A stretch of 64,000 bases of DNA from Pseudomonadota bacterium (GTDB taxonomy: Bacteria > Pseudomonadota > Gammaproteobacteria > Burkholderiales > Rhodocyclaceae): assembly GCA_018241685.1 (NCBI GenBank), contig JAFEDJ010000046.1:1-64000 (forward strand), written 5' to 3'. Made by a program: the position numbers and the translations under genes. The notes below the pieces were generated by a model. It made no database searches and had not been told where the DNA came from. It saw nothing but the letters and a program-made list of their open reading frames with translations. Shown here in pieces: positions 1-7,318 of this stretch (positions within the stretch are counted from its first letter, which is position 1; each line of letters begins with the position of its first letter).

Positions 1-107
1 CTCGCTCCAGGTTGCTGACCCAGCCGCTCGGCCAGCAGAACCGCTCGCTTGTTCAACCGCCGATCGCCCAGCTGTATCGTCCCGAACTCGTCTCTCGCCC
101 AACTCAT
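1..107 (-). CDS. Partial Tn5/IS4-family transposase, N-terminal end (runs off left edge)
   Basis: The minus strand starts with ATG at 107 and reads MSWARDEFGTIQLGDRRLNK, then a leucine/alanine-rich helix ending LGQQPGA at the window edge. This resembles the N-terminal DNA-binding domain of Tn5/IS50-type (IS4 family) transposases, which begin W-A...F...LGD.RR...R. An AGAGG Shine-Dalgarno sits about 8 bases upstream. Only about 35 residues are visible, so intactness cannot be judged. Sequence around 145-178 contains TTACACACAACT on the minus strand, which resembles the inner part of a Tn5-type end; that is a weak observation. Confidence 0.6.
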   Translation of the reverse strand, partial: MSWARDEFGTIQLGDRRLNKRAVLLAERLGQQPGA

Positions 108-178
108 CAGCCAGCCTCTTTAGTTGTTTGGCATGAAGCATACAGGCTGGAGAGTTGTGTGTAAGGGGATGGGCTGAG

Positions 179-545
179 CCAGTCGCCGAGGAAGGCCAGG
201 GCGTGCTTGCCAGCGCGGCTCTCTGCAAAGTCGTAGATGACCGCCTGAGTCCGATCATCGGTGCCTATACAGCAGGACCACAGATAGGCCTGGTGCGACT
301 TGCCGGCCCCAGAGTGAGTATCGATTGGCCGATGGCGAGCCCCCGCTCGAAGAGGCCTTCCTAGCGTAGAGTCGCAGGTGAACATCATGCGTGGCCGTCG
401 GTGTCTGGGAGTGCCGCCCGGCGCTCGGGATGCCCTTATCGATCACATGGATCGGCTCCGGGGCCTGCGCCAGCGTCTCACTGTGAGGGCAGACCTACTC
501 ATCGCGGATGTGGGTTTCTATGGAAAAGTGACGGATATTCCCCCA
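179..545 (-). pseudogene. Decayed IS66-family transposase (TnpC) remnant
   Basis: Three minus-strand segments in different frames match the IS66 transposase in the expected order. The first (about 539-420) reads FSIETHIRDE, an in-frame stop, then VCPHSETLAQAPEPI and VIDKGIPSAG. The second (about 375-330) reads LFERGLAIGQSIL. The third (about 310-179) reads GAGKSHQAYLWS, then AVIYDFAESRAGKHALAFLG and DW. IS66 proteins normally have 'W.C..C.' before 'IDKG.P.AG', then 'FERAGLAI..STL', then 'GKTHRAYLW'. The copy therefore carries a nonsense codon, frameshifts and a large internal deletion, and stops abruptly at 179 where the Tn5/IS4-type element seems to begin. It cannot be functional. Bases 546-660 show nothing I can identify. 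Confidence 0.75.
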
Positions 546-680
546 ACCTAGCCAAGGTGGTCCCCATTGCGAGATCAATGTTGCTCGGTGTGCTGGTTTG
601 ATTTCAGTTCGTGAAGAGTTGTGCTGCCGTTCACTATGGGCGAGACGACCTAAGCTTGACCGATGTATGACAGGAATCCA

Positions 681-1454
681 ATGCTGCAGATAGATATAGC
701 CGACCGAATTGCTACGGTGACCTTGGACAGGGAAGATCGGCGCAATGCGCTTTGTGAGGAAATGGTCGATCAGTTCTCGGCCGCGCTGGAGTCATTTCGC
801 GGGGTGGGAGTGCGCTGTGTCGTGCTACGAGCCAGGCCGGGTTGCAAGGTCTGGTCTGCCGGCCACGACATCAACGAGTTGCCTGAGGCCGGCCACGACC
901 CGCTGGCGTGGCGCGATCCATTACGCAAGCTGATTCGGGAAATTGAAAGTTTTCCCGCGCCGATCATTGCGATGATTGAGGGAAGTGTGTGGGGAGGTGC
1001 CTGCGAAACCGTGTTTGCTTGTGATCTGATCATCGCGGCGGATGATGTGACCTTTGCTGCGACGCCAGCCAAACTGAGTGTGCCTTACAATGTGGGGGGC
1101 TTGCTGACTTTCCTCAATGCGGCAAACCTGCGGATAGCCAAAGAAATGTTGTTTACCGCTGCTCCGCTGTCTGCGTCGCGCTTGTGTAGCCTCGGGGTGA
1201 TCAATCATGTCGTGCCGAACGCGGAGTTGGACGACGTGGTTTACGGTATGGCGCAGCGTATTGCGGCGAATGCGCCCCTGTCCATTTCTGTGATGAAGGA
1301 ACAACTGCGAATTCTGGCGGGCGCGCATGCGATGGCTCCGGAGGATTTCGAGCGGATCCAGGGCTTGCGCAGGGTGGTTTACAACAGCCATGACTATGCG
1401 GAAGGGAGACTGGCTTTCAAAGAGAAGCGGAAGCCGGAGTTCACCGGAGAGTGA
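681..1454 (+). CDS. scpB: Methylmalonyl-CoA decarboxylase (crotonase superfamily)
   Basis: This 257-residue protein aligns by eye along its whole length with E. coli ScpB/YgfG, which decarboxylates (R)-methylmalonyl-CoA to propionyl-CoA in the cytoplasm. Visible hallmarks are SAGHDINELP (His62), the oxyanion-hole stretch EGSVWGGACE (Gly106, Glu109), PYNVGG (Tyr136), and the C-terminal motif FERIQGLRR...EKRKP. These correspond to His66, Gly110, Glu113 and Tyr140 of the E. coli enzyme with a constant offset of four. I chose ATG 681 because AGGA lies 5 bases upstream; an ATG at 663 is in frame but has no ribosome site. No methylmalonyl-CoA mutase or CoA-transferase gene lies nearby, and the left neighbour is IS debris. 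Codon use looks less GC-biased than in the rest of the window. Confidence 0.88.
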   Translation: MLQIDIADRIATVTLDREDRRNALCEEMVDQFSAALESFRGVGVRCVVLRARPGCKVWSAGHDINELPEAGHDPLAWRDPLRKLIREIESFPAPIIAMIEGSVWGGACETVFACDLIIAADDVTFAATPAKLSVPYNVGGLLTFLNAANLRIAKEMLFTAAPLSASRLCSLGVINHVVPNAELDDVVYGMAQRIAANAPLSISVMKEQLRILAGAHAMAPEDFERIQGLRRVVYNSHDYAEGRLAFKEKRKPEFTGE

Positions 1455-1512
1455 GCGACTCGTCCGAGTGTGTGGTGAGCGTCGTGGCGTATCAATGCTC
1501 GAGGATCTAAGA

Positions 1513-1908
1513 ATGCAGAGTGAACAACGCAGGAAATTCAGCCGGGTCCACTTCCAGGAAGGGGCAATGTTACAACTGGCCGGGTATGGGTTGGCATGTG
1601 AAGTACGCGACCTGTCACTGAAAGGTGCATTGCTCACCTGTCCTGCGGGTGACGGACTGCCCAGTTCTGCCAAACGTGGCGAAGCTTGCCGGTTGCGTCT
1701 GGTTCTGTCGGGGACAGGTGATGCCGCAGTGTCGATGGATGGCGAGATTGCTCACGTGGAGCAAATCGGCGGCCAGCTTCACATCGGCATGCGTTGCCGC
1801 GAGATCGATCTGGACAGCATTACCCATCTACGTCGTCTGGTGGAGCTGAATCTCGGGGATGCGGGTGCGCTGGATCGCGAGATGGCCGCACTGACGAGTG
1901 GTGACTAA
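1513..1908 (+). CDS. PilZ-domain protein
   Basis: This 131-residue single-domain protein carries both halves of the PilZ c-di-GMP-binding signature: RRKFSR (RxxxR, Arg7-Arg11) near the N terminus and DLSLKG (DxSxxG, Asp33-Gly38). It is therefore expected to bind c-di-GMP and act as a cytoplasmic effector, although its partner is unknown. ATG 1513 is preferred because GAGG lies 8 bases upstream; an earlier in-frame ATG at 1495 lacks such a site. It follows scpB by 58 bases on the same strand. A 9-bp GC-rich hairpin lies just downstream. Confidence 0.85.
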   Translation: MQSEQRRKFSRVHFQEGAMLQLAGYGLACEVRDLSLKGALLTCPAGDGLPSSAKRGEACRLRLVLSGTGDAAVSMDGEIAHVEQIGGQLHIGMRCREIDLDSITHLRRLVELNLGDAGALDREMAALTSGD

Positions 1909-1914
1909 GATATC

Positions 1915-1943
1915 CGCGGCGGCCGAGGTTTGGCGCCGCCGCG
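1915..1943. terminator. GC-rich hairpin between convergent genes
   Basis: CGCGGCGGC (1915-1923) pairs perfectly with GCCGCCGCG (1935-1943) around an 11-base loop. It lies between the convergent PilZ gene and the small lipoprotein gene. No T-run follows on either strand, so a terminator role is only suggestive. Confidence 0.35.
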
Positions 1944-1977
1944 TTCGCTACGATCAGGTACCGCTCCAGGTGTAAAG

Positions 1978-2184
1978 TCAGCGCTTGATCTGATGGCCGA
2001 TCACGCCGCCTACTGCAGCACCACCAACCGTACCACTCGTGCTGCCGCCGGTCAGCACAGATCCGGCAACGCCACCGATTGCCGCGCCGATTGCCGTGTT
2101 TTTGTCGCGGGTGCTCATGCTCGAGCAGCCCGTGAAAGTGCTCATTGCCAGTAAAAGCACCAAGGTTCTCGTCATCGTTTTCAT
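1978..2184 (-). CDS. Small glycine-zipper lipoprotein (OsmB-like)
   Basis: The 68-residue product has a lipoprotein signal peptide ending in the lipobox TFTGC (Cys20), so it should be lipid-anchored in the envelope. The mature part is a glycine-zipper segment (AIGAAIGGVAGSVL...GGAAVGGVIG), typical of the OsmB/SlyB-like '2TM' family of small outer-membrane lipoproteins. A GGAG ribosome site lies about 6 bases before the ATG. Related proteins are often induced by osmotic or stationary-phase stress, but nothing in this sequence shows its regulation. It is monocistronic, with a 139-base gap from the next minus-strand gene upstream. Confidence 0.75.
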   Translation of the reverse strand: MKTMTRTLVLLLAMSTFTGCSSMSTRDKNTAIGAAIGGVAGSVLTGGSTSGTVGGAAVGGVIGHQIKR

Positions 2185-2323
2185 GCTGCTCTCCAGTTAC
2201 TCTTCATGTCGGTCTAGGCCGACAGCTTGTTTTTCCACTGTAGAAGATGCGCTGACGAGGGGGTGTAACCAGTCGTATGGATTTGTAAGCCGGCGTTGAG
2301 GGCTTGCCGACCGCGGGGTTTGT

Positions 2324-2470
2324 TCAGAGCACGAGGCCAGCGAATACTTCCTTGAAATAGGCGTCGTCTTCGGTCGCAAGCTGCTTTCCGTTTGCGGTTT
2401 GGTGGCGTTCGGCTTCGACCCGCTGTTCCAACTGCTTGGCAAGAAGATCGCGCAGTTCAGTGAAGCTCAT
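2324..2470 (-). CDS. Small hypothetical protein, 48 residues
   Basis: ATG 2470 opens a 48-codon frame beginning MSFTELRDLLAKQLEQ and ending YFKEVFAGLVL, with an AAAGGA ribosome site 8 bases upstream. The first half is a predicted amphipathic, charged helix, and there are no cysteines, signal peptide or membrane segment. I do not recognise a family. It is transcribed divergently from the LysR-type gene that starts 172 bases away, the usual layout for a regulator and its target. Its shortness means it could be missed by gene callers; the good ribosome site and protein-like composition argue that it is real. Confidence 0.55.
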   Translation of the reverse strand: MSFTELRDLLAKQLEQRVEAERHQTANGKQLATEDDAYFKEVFAGLVL

Positions 2471-2572
2471 GGTGTTGTCCTTTCAAGTGAGGGGGGCGCG
2501 GCCTGCCGCCTGGCGAGGGAGGAGAGGAAGGCGGGCGGCAGGTTATTTCGTCGCGCCGTACTGTCAATATAT

Positions 2573-2595
2573 TTTGCATGCTGCGGTGCAGCAAA
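2573..2595. promoter_or_regulatory. Dyad in the divergent LysR / small-gene promoter region
   Basis: The region 2471-2642 between the divergent 48-residue gene and the LysR gene includes an AT-rich stretch with two overlapping dyads: TGCTGC-GGT-GCAGCA (2579-2593) and TTTGC-N13-GCAAA (2573-2577/2591-2595). LysR-type regulators commonly bind such interrupted dyads between themselves and a divergent target. Assignment as the operator is inference. Confidence 0.35.
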
Positions 2596-2642
2596 CGAGT
2601 ATTTGTAATGCTACGATCAAGCTTTACTTATTCGTTGGCGTG

Positions 2643-3587
2643 ATGAGCTATCGTTTGCCTCCTCTTGCTGCGCTGCGCGCATTCGAGTCGGCCGCCCGTC
2701 ATCTGAGCTTCAAGCGAGCGGCTGCCGAACTCTTCGTGACGCCCGCGGCGATCAGCCAGCAGATCAAGACGCTCGAAACCTATCTCGATACCCCGTTGTT
2801 TCGGCGTTTGCCGCGTGCGCTGGAGCTTACGGATGCGGGGATCGCGATGCTGCCCAAGGTCAGCGAAGGACTCGCCAATCTCGTTGCTGCCGTGGAGATG
2901 ACGCGCCATGGCAGGCCGCGCGCGCTGACCGTCCATGTCCCTCCTTTTTTCGCGCTGCGCTGGCTCGTGCCGCGGCTGCCACGGTTTGCAGAGTTGCACC
3001 CCGATATCGAATTGCGCCTGGCCAGCAGCGAGGCCAGCATCGACGGTGTCGGGGAGCCTGTCGAGGTGCTGGCAGACCTGCACGGTGATGTGAGCGACGT
3101 GATGGTGCGCTTTGGTGCCGGGCGTTACAGGGGCTCCCAATGCGACCTGATTCTCGCGCCGGACTACATGCTGGTGTGCAGCCCGGAGTTGATTGCCCGT
3201 TCAGGGCCTCTGCTGACGCCGGCGGATGTGTGTCGGCAAGTGCTGATCCATGACGAGTCCCTGCCGGACGAAGGCGGGCGGCCGAACTGGGCTGACTGGT
3301 TCCGTCTGGCCGGCCTGCCGGGGGCCGATGTCAGCCGGGGGCCGCGTTTCTCGAGCACTGCGCTCGTGCTCGAAGCTGTTCTGGGCGGGCAGGGGGTCGC
3401 CTTGATACTGCGGCCGCTCATCGAGGCCGAAGTGGCTGCCGGCCGCCTGATCCTGCCTTTCGATGTTTCGATGCCTTCCCGCCATGCCTATCATCTGGTG
3501 ATCTCCGATTCCGTCAGCGAGCGTCCAGAAGTACGGGCTTTTCGCGAGTGGATGCTGACGGAGGCGGTCAAGCCCGACGGGCGGTAA
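2643..3587 (+). CDS. LysR-family transcriptional regulator (GcvA-like)
   Basis: This 314-residue protein has an N-terminal winged helix-turn-helix (about residues 6-64: LPPLAALRAFESAARHLSFK, then AISQQIKTLE) followed by a periplasmic-binding-protein-like effector domain. The opening RLPPL.ALRAFE.AARH and the segment VHVPPFFALRWLVPRLPRF are typical of the GcvA/AmpR-like subgroup. Start ATG 2643 places the helix-turn-helix at the N terminus; a longer in-frame extension upstream is non-protein-like. The effector is unknown. A divergent 48-residue gene is the natural candidate target, as many LysR regulators control a divergent neighbour. Confidence 0.85.
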   Translation: MSYRLPPLAALRAFESAARHLSFKRAAAELFVTPAAISQQIKTLETYLDTPLFRRLPRALELTDAGIAMLPKVSEGLANLVAAVEMTRHGRPRALTVHVPPFFALRWLVPRLPRFAELHPDIELRLASSEASIDGVGEPVEVLADLHGDVSDVMVRFGAGRYRGSQCDLILAPDYMLVCSPELIARSGPLLTPADVCRQVLIHDESLPDEGGRPNWADWFRLAGLPGADVSRGPRFSSTALVLEAVLGGQGVALILRPLIEAEVAAGRLILPFDVSMPSRHAYHLVISDSVSERPEVRAFREWMLTEAVKPDGR

Positions 3588-3597
3588 CGATGCGCCC

Positions 3598-3625
3598 TTA
3601 TCGCCAAATTTTCGGGTGATATAAT
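3598..3625 (+). promoter_or_regulatory. Putative sigma-70 promoter of hemA
   Basis: A perfect TATAAT (3620-3625) lies 38 bases before the hemA GTG start. The best -35 candidate is a weak TTATCG at 3598-3603 with 16-base spacing. It sits in the only AT-rich gap between the LysR gene and hemA. Confidence 0.5.
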
Positions 3626-3663
3626 CCGGCTTTGCCGAATTTCGCCACTGCCTGGCTTTTCCC

Positions 3664-4917
3664 GTGCAGCTTTTTGCCCTTGGCTTGAATCACCACACCG
3701 CGCCCCTGTCGATCCGCGAACAGGTCGCGTTTCGCCCTGAGCGTCTGGTTCAGGCGCTGGCTGATCTCGTGGAGGCCAAGCCGGTGAAAGAGGCTGCCAT
3801 CCTGTCCACCTGCAACCGCACCGAGTTGTATTTCGCGACCCAGCAGCCTCAGCATGCGGCGGACTGGTTTGCCGAGTACCACCGGGTCGCGTTGAGGGAC
3901 ATCTCTCCTTACCTCTACACCTTTCCGCAGCGGGATGCGATCCGCCATGTGTTCCGGGTGGCGAGCGGGCTCGATTCGATGGTCATCGGCGAGCCGCAGA
4001 TCCTTGGGCAGATGAAGGATGCTGTGCGCCAGGCCGAGGAGGCCGGGACGTTGGGCGCGACGATGCACAAGCTCTTCCAGCGCACCTTCTCGGTGGCCAA
4101 GGAAGTGCGTTCGACGACAGCGATCGGTGCCAACATCGTGTCGATGGCGGCAGCGGCTGTGCATCTGTCGGAGCGGATCTTCGAGCGGGTTAGCGATCAG
4201 AAGGTGCTGTTCGTCGGTGCTGGCGAGATGATCGAGTTGTGTGCGGCGCACTTCGGTGGCGCCAAACCGCGTCGTCTGACCATTGCCAACCGTACCCAGT
4301 CGCGTGCCGAAGACCTGGCAGCCCGCTTCGGCGGCGATGTGCTGCGGCTCGACCAGGTTGGTGAAGCGCTGGCCGGCTACGACATCGTGGTGTCCTGCAC
4401 CGGCAGTCCCTTGCCCATCATCGGGCTCGGCATGGTCGAGCGGGCCCTGAAGGCGCGTCGCCACCGTCCGATGGTCATGGTGGACCTGGCCGTGCCGCGG
4501 GATATCGAAGGCGAAGTCGCCGGACTCGATGATGTGTTCCTCTACACCGTGGATGATCTCGCGCAAGTGGTGGATTCCGGTCTCGAATCCCGCCAGGCCG
4601 CGGTGGTCGAAGCCGAGACCATCATCGATGAGCGCGTCGATGGTTTCCTGCACTGGCTCGACAGCCGCGATACAGTGCCGACCATCCGGGCGCTGCGCTC
4701 CCATGCCGATGAGTTGCGCCGGGCCGAGCTCGAGCGGGCCGTGCGCCTGCTGTCCCGTGGCGACGATCCGCAGAAGGTGCTCGAAGCGCTCAGTCACGGC
4801 CTGACCAACAAGTTCATGCATGCCCCGACGCGTTTCCTGAATGACGCAGAGGGTGACCAGCGGGGCGACAGCGCCGAGCTGGTCCAGCGTATCTTCAATC
4901 TCCACAGAGACCACTAG
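3664..4917 (+). CDS. hemA: Glutamyl-tRNA reductase
   Basis: HemA reduces glutamyl-tRNA(Glu) to glutamate-1-semialdehyde with NADPH, the first committed step of the C5 tetrapyrrole pathway. The 417-residue protein shows the catalytic STCNRTELY motif with Cys50 at the same position as in E. coli, the signature ASGLDSMVIGEPQILGQMK, an NADPH-binding segment (VLFVGAGEMIELC), and a C-terminal dimerisation helix region. The start is a GTG with no strong Shine-Dalgarno; the family N terminus (LFALGLNHHTAPLSIRE) fixes it. It heads a plus-strand cluster with prfA, prmC and grxD. Its pathway partner hemL lies at 45891. Confidence 0.97.
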   Translation: MQLFALGLNHHTAPLSIREQVAFRPERLVQALADLVEAKPVKEAAILSTCNRTELYFATQQPQHAADWFAEYHRVALRDISPYLYTFPQRDAIRHVFRVASGLDSMVIGEPQILGQMKDAVRQAEEAGTLGATMHKLFQRTFSVAKEVRSTTAIGANIVSMAAAAVHLSERIFERVSDQKVLFVGAGEMIELCAAHFGGAKPRRLTIANRTQSRAEDLAARFGGDVLRLDQVGEALAGYDIVVSCTGSPLPIIGLGMVERALKARRHRPMVMVDLAVPRDIEGEVAGLDDVFLYTVDDLAQVVDSGLESRQAAVVEAETIIDERVDGFLHWLDSRDTVPTIRALRSHADELRRAELERAVRLLSRGDDPQKVLEALSHGLTNKFMHAPTRFLNDAEGDQRGDSAELVQRIFNLHRDH

Positions 4918-4965
4918 TCCCGACGGGGGTGGTCGTCCTCGCCTGCAATCGCAGGCCCCAAGCCA

Positions 4966-6051
4966 ATGAAACAGCGTATCCGCGACAAGCTGGACAATCT
5001 TGCCGACCGCCTGCAGGAACTCGATCGCCTGCTCGCCAGCAGCGAGGCGGCCAGCGACATGGACAACTACCGCAAGCTCACGCGCGAGCATGCCGAAATC
5101 TCGCCGGTCGTCGCGCTTTACCGGGACTTCTGCCAGGCGCTCGAAGACGAAGCCACCGCCAGGGACATGCTGGCCGATCCGGAGATGAAGGAGCTGGCCG
5201 TTGCCGAGCTGGAGACCGCCCAGGCGACCCAGGCACGTATCGACGGTGAACTGCAGACAGCCCTGCTGCCCCGCGACCCCAACGACGAGCGCAACCTGTT
5301 CCTCGAAATCCGCGCGGGCACCGGGGGCGATGAGGCGGCCCTGTTTGCCGGTGACCTGCTGCGTATGTACACCCGTTACGCGGAGCGTCAGGGCTGGCGT
5401 GTCGAGATCATCTCGGCCAGCGATTCCGAGCTGGGCGGTTACAAGGAAGTCATCGTTCGGGTCGCCGGCAATGGCGCCTACTCCCGCCTGAAGTTCGAGT
5501 CCGGCGGCCACCGTGTGCAGCGGGTGCCGGCCACCGAGACCCAGGGGCGTATCCATACGTCGGCCTGTACCGTGGCCGTCATGCCTGAAGCCGATGAAGT
5601 CGGCGACGTGGAGCTCAATCCGGCCGATCTGCGCATCGATACCTTTCGGGCTTCCGGTGCGGGTGGTCAGCACATCAACAAGACCGACTCGGCGGTGCGC
5701 ATCACCCACATTCCCACCGGTATCGTGGCGGAGTGTCAGGACGGGCGTTCCCAGCACCAGAACAAGGCTTCCGCGCTGCGCGTGCTGGCGGCGCGGATCA
5801 AGGACATCCAGGTGCGCGAGCAGCAGGCCCGCGAGGCCGCAACCCGCAAGAGTCTGGTTGGCAGCGGCGATCGTTCCGAGCGCATTCGGACCTACAACTA
5901 CCCGCAAGGCCGGCTCACCGATCACCGCATCAACCTGACCCTCTACAAGCTCGACGCGGTGATGCAGGGCGAGCTGGATGAAGTCATCGCGGCGCTGACC
6001 GCCGAGCATCAGGCGGAACTCCTGGCGGCGCTGGCCGACGAGAATGCCTGA
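4966..6051 (+). CDS. prfA: Peptide chain release factor 1
   Basis: RF1 recognises UAA and UAG stop codons and triggers peptide release on the ribosome. The 361-residue length is that of the E. coli protein. The GGQ motif is at residues 233-235 (GAGGQHINKTDSAVRITH), and the codon-recognition PAT tripeptide is in RVPATETQGRIHTS. It follows hemA by 48 bases and overlaps prmC by 8 bases, which fits: PrmC methylates the GGQ glutamine, so enzyme and substrate are co-expressed. Confidence 0.97.
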   Translation: MKQRIRDKLDNLADRLQELDRLLASSEAASDMDNYRKLTREHAEISPVVALYRDFCQALEDEATARDMLADPEMKELAVAELETAQATQARIDGELQTALLPRDPNDERNLFLEIRAGTGGDEAALFAGDLLRMYTRYAERQGWRVEIISASDSELGGYKEVIVRVAGNGAYSRLKFESGGHRVQRVPATETQGRIHTSACTVAVMPEADEVGDVELNPADLRIDTFRASGAGGQHINKTDSAVRITHIPTGIVAECQDGRSQHQNKASALRVLAARIKDIQVREQQAREAATRKSLVGSGDRSERIRTYNYPQGRLTDHRINLTLYKLDAVMQGELDEVIAALTAEHQAELLAALADENA

Positions 6052-6868
6052 GCTGACCCTCGGTAGCGCGCTGGCGGCGGCGCGCGGGCGCATTCCGGCC
6101 AGCGAGGCGCGCATGTTCCTGTGCCGGCTGCTTGGCATCGGGGCTGCCCAGGTGGCGGCTTACCCGGAACGCAGCCTGTCGGCCGAGCAGTCCGCGCACT
6201 ATGCGGCCTGGCTCGAACGCCGGTCGGCCGGCGAGCCGATGGCCTACATTCTCGGAGAGCGGGAATTCTACGGGCGGTGTTTTCAGGTGAGCCCGGCGGT
6301 GCTGATTCCGCGCCCCGAGACAGAACTGATCGTCGACCTCGTCCGTGAGCGGATTCGTCCCGGCAGCGTGCCGCGCATCCTCGATCTGGGGACGGGCAGC
6401 GGCGCGCTGGCCGTGACGTTGGCGCTGGAGATTCCGGAAGCACAGGTGACGGCGGTGGACCTGTCACCGGCCGCACTTGATGTGGCGCGTGGCAATGCGG
6501 CCCTCCTTGGTGCTACGGTGCGCTTCATCGCGAGCGACTGGTTTTCCGCGGTGGACGCGACAGCTTTCGATTTCATTGTCAGCAATCCACCGTATATTGC
6601 CGACGCGGATCCGCACCTGGATGATGGCGACGTGCGTTTCGAGCCCCGCACGGCGCTGGCGTCAGGGCCCGCAGGGCTCGACGATCTGCGCCGGATTACG
6701 CTGGCGGCGCCGGCCTTCCTGGCGCCCCGCGGTTACCTGTTCATGGAGCATGGCTACGATCAGGCGGCAATGGTCCGTGACTTGCTTGTTTCCGCTGGCT
6801 TCCAGGAGGTGGCGTCGGCAGTGGATCTGGCTGGTATCGAAAGAACGAGCCATGGCCGCCGCCCTTGA
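6044..6868 (+). CDS. prmC: Release factor glutamine N5-methyltransferase
   Basis: PrmC (HemK) uses S-adenosylmethionine to methylate Gln235 in the GGQ motif of release factors. The 274-residue protein has an N-terminal helical substrate-binding domain, the SAM-binding segment ILDLGTGSGALAVTLA, and the catalytic NPPY motif at residues 181-184. Its ATG lies within the end of prfA (8-base overlap), implying translational coupling. The old name HemK reflects adjacency to hemA, as seen here, not a role in haem synthesis. Confidence 0.95.
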   Translation: MPELTLGSALAAARGRIPASEARMFLCRLLGIGAAQVAAYPERSLSAEQSAHYAAWLERRSAGEPMAYILGEREFYGRCFQVSPAVLIPRPETELIVDLVRERIRPGSVPRILDLGTGSGALAVTLALEIPEAQVTAVDLSPAALDVARGNAALLGATVRFIASDWFSAVDATAFDFIVSNPPYIADADPHLDDGDVRFEPRTALASGPAGLDDLRRITLAAPAFLAPRGYLFMEHGYDQAAMVRDLLVSAGFQEVASAVDLAGIERTSHGRRP

Positions 6869-6932
6869 CGCCTCCCTCCGTCAGGCCTAGACTTTCCCGA
6901 CTGAATTGCTCAACTATTTTTGCGAGACCACG

Positions 6933-7250
6933 ATGGACGTTCAAAAGATCATTCACGAACAAGTCACCACGCACCCGGTCGTGCTGTACATGAAGGGTAC
7001 GCCGGCTATGCCGCGCTGTGGCTTCTCCGCCGCTGCCGCGCAGATCCTCAAGGTTTCCGGTGTGCAGAACCTGTTCTCCGTCGACGTGCTGGCCGACGAA
7101 GCCATCCGCCAGGGCATCAAGGAATACGCCAACTGGCCGACCATTCCGCAGCTCTACATCAAGGGCGAGTTCGTCGGCGGTTCGGACATCATGAAGGAAA
7201 TGTTCGACTCCGGTGAGCTGAAGAAGCTGATCGACGAGGTGCTGGCCTGA
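6933..7250 (+). CDS. grxD: Monothiol glutaredoxin, Grx4 family
   Basis: This 105-residue protein has the monothiol CGFS active site (Cys29; MPRCGFSAAA), the TIPQLYIKGEF segment and the GGSDIMKEM glutathione-binding motif. CGFS glutaredoxins bind [2Fe-2S] clusters as glutathione-bridged dimers and deliver them during iron-sulphur protein assembly. ATG 6933 gives the family-like N terminus; an upstream in-frame TTG at 6906 is less likely. It is last in the hemA cluster, 64 bases after prmC, and is followed by a strong hairpin. Confidence 0.93.
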   Translation: MDVQKIIHEQVTTHPVVLYMKGTPAMPRCGFSAAAAQILKVSGVQNLFSVDVLADEAIRQGIKEYANWPTIPQLYIKGEFVGGSDIMKEMFDSGELKKLIDEVLA

Positions 7251-7268
7251 GCTAGGCTGAGTTGAATA

Positions 7269-7299
7269 CAAACGGGGCAGCCATTGGCTGCCCCGTTTG
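7269..7299. terminator. Bidirectional terminator hairpin after grxD
   Basis: A perfect 14-bp stem, CAAACGGGGCAGCC paired with GGCTGCCCCGTTTG, closes a 3-base loop between convergent grxD and the kinase gene. The T-tract is short on both strands. Confidence 0.75.
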
Positions 7300-7318
7300 C
7301 GTTGGTGGCTACCTCGCT

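Noticed and set aside
663..680. Upstream ATG for scpB at 663
   Set aside because: No ribosome site; AGGA is placed for ATG 681, and the shorter form matches the family N terminus.
2214..2240. Plus-strand terminator TGTCGG/CCGACA with T-run near 2215-2237
   Set aside because: The hairpin and T-run face plus-strand transcription, but no plus-strand gene ends there.
3598..6138. 846-codon open frame on the minus strand opposite hemA-prfA
   Set aside because: It mirrors hemA and prfA, has Gly/His/Arg-rich composition with no domain features, and arises from codon bias in high-GC genes.
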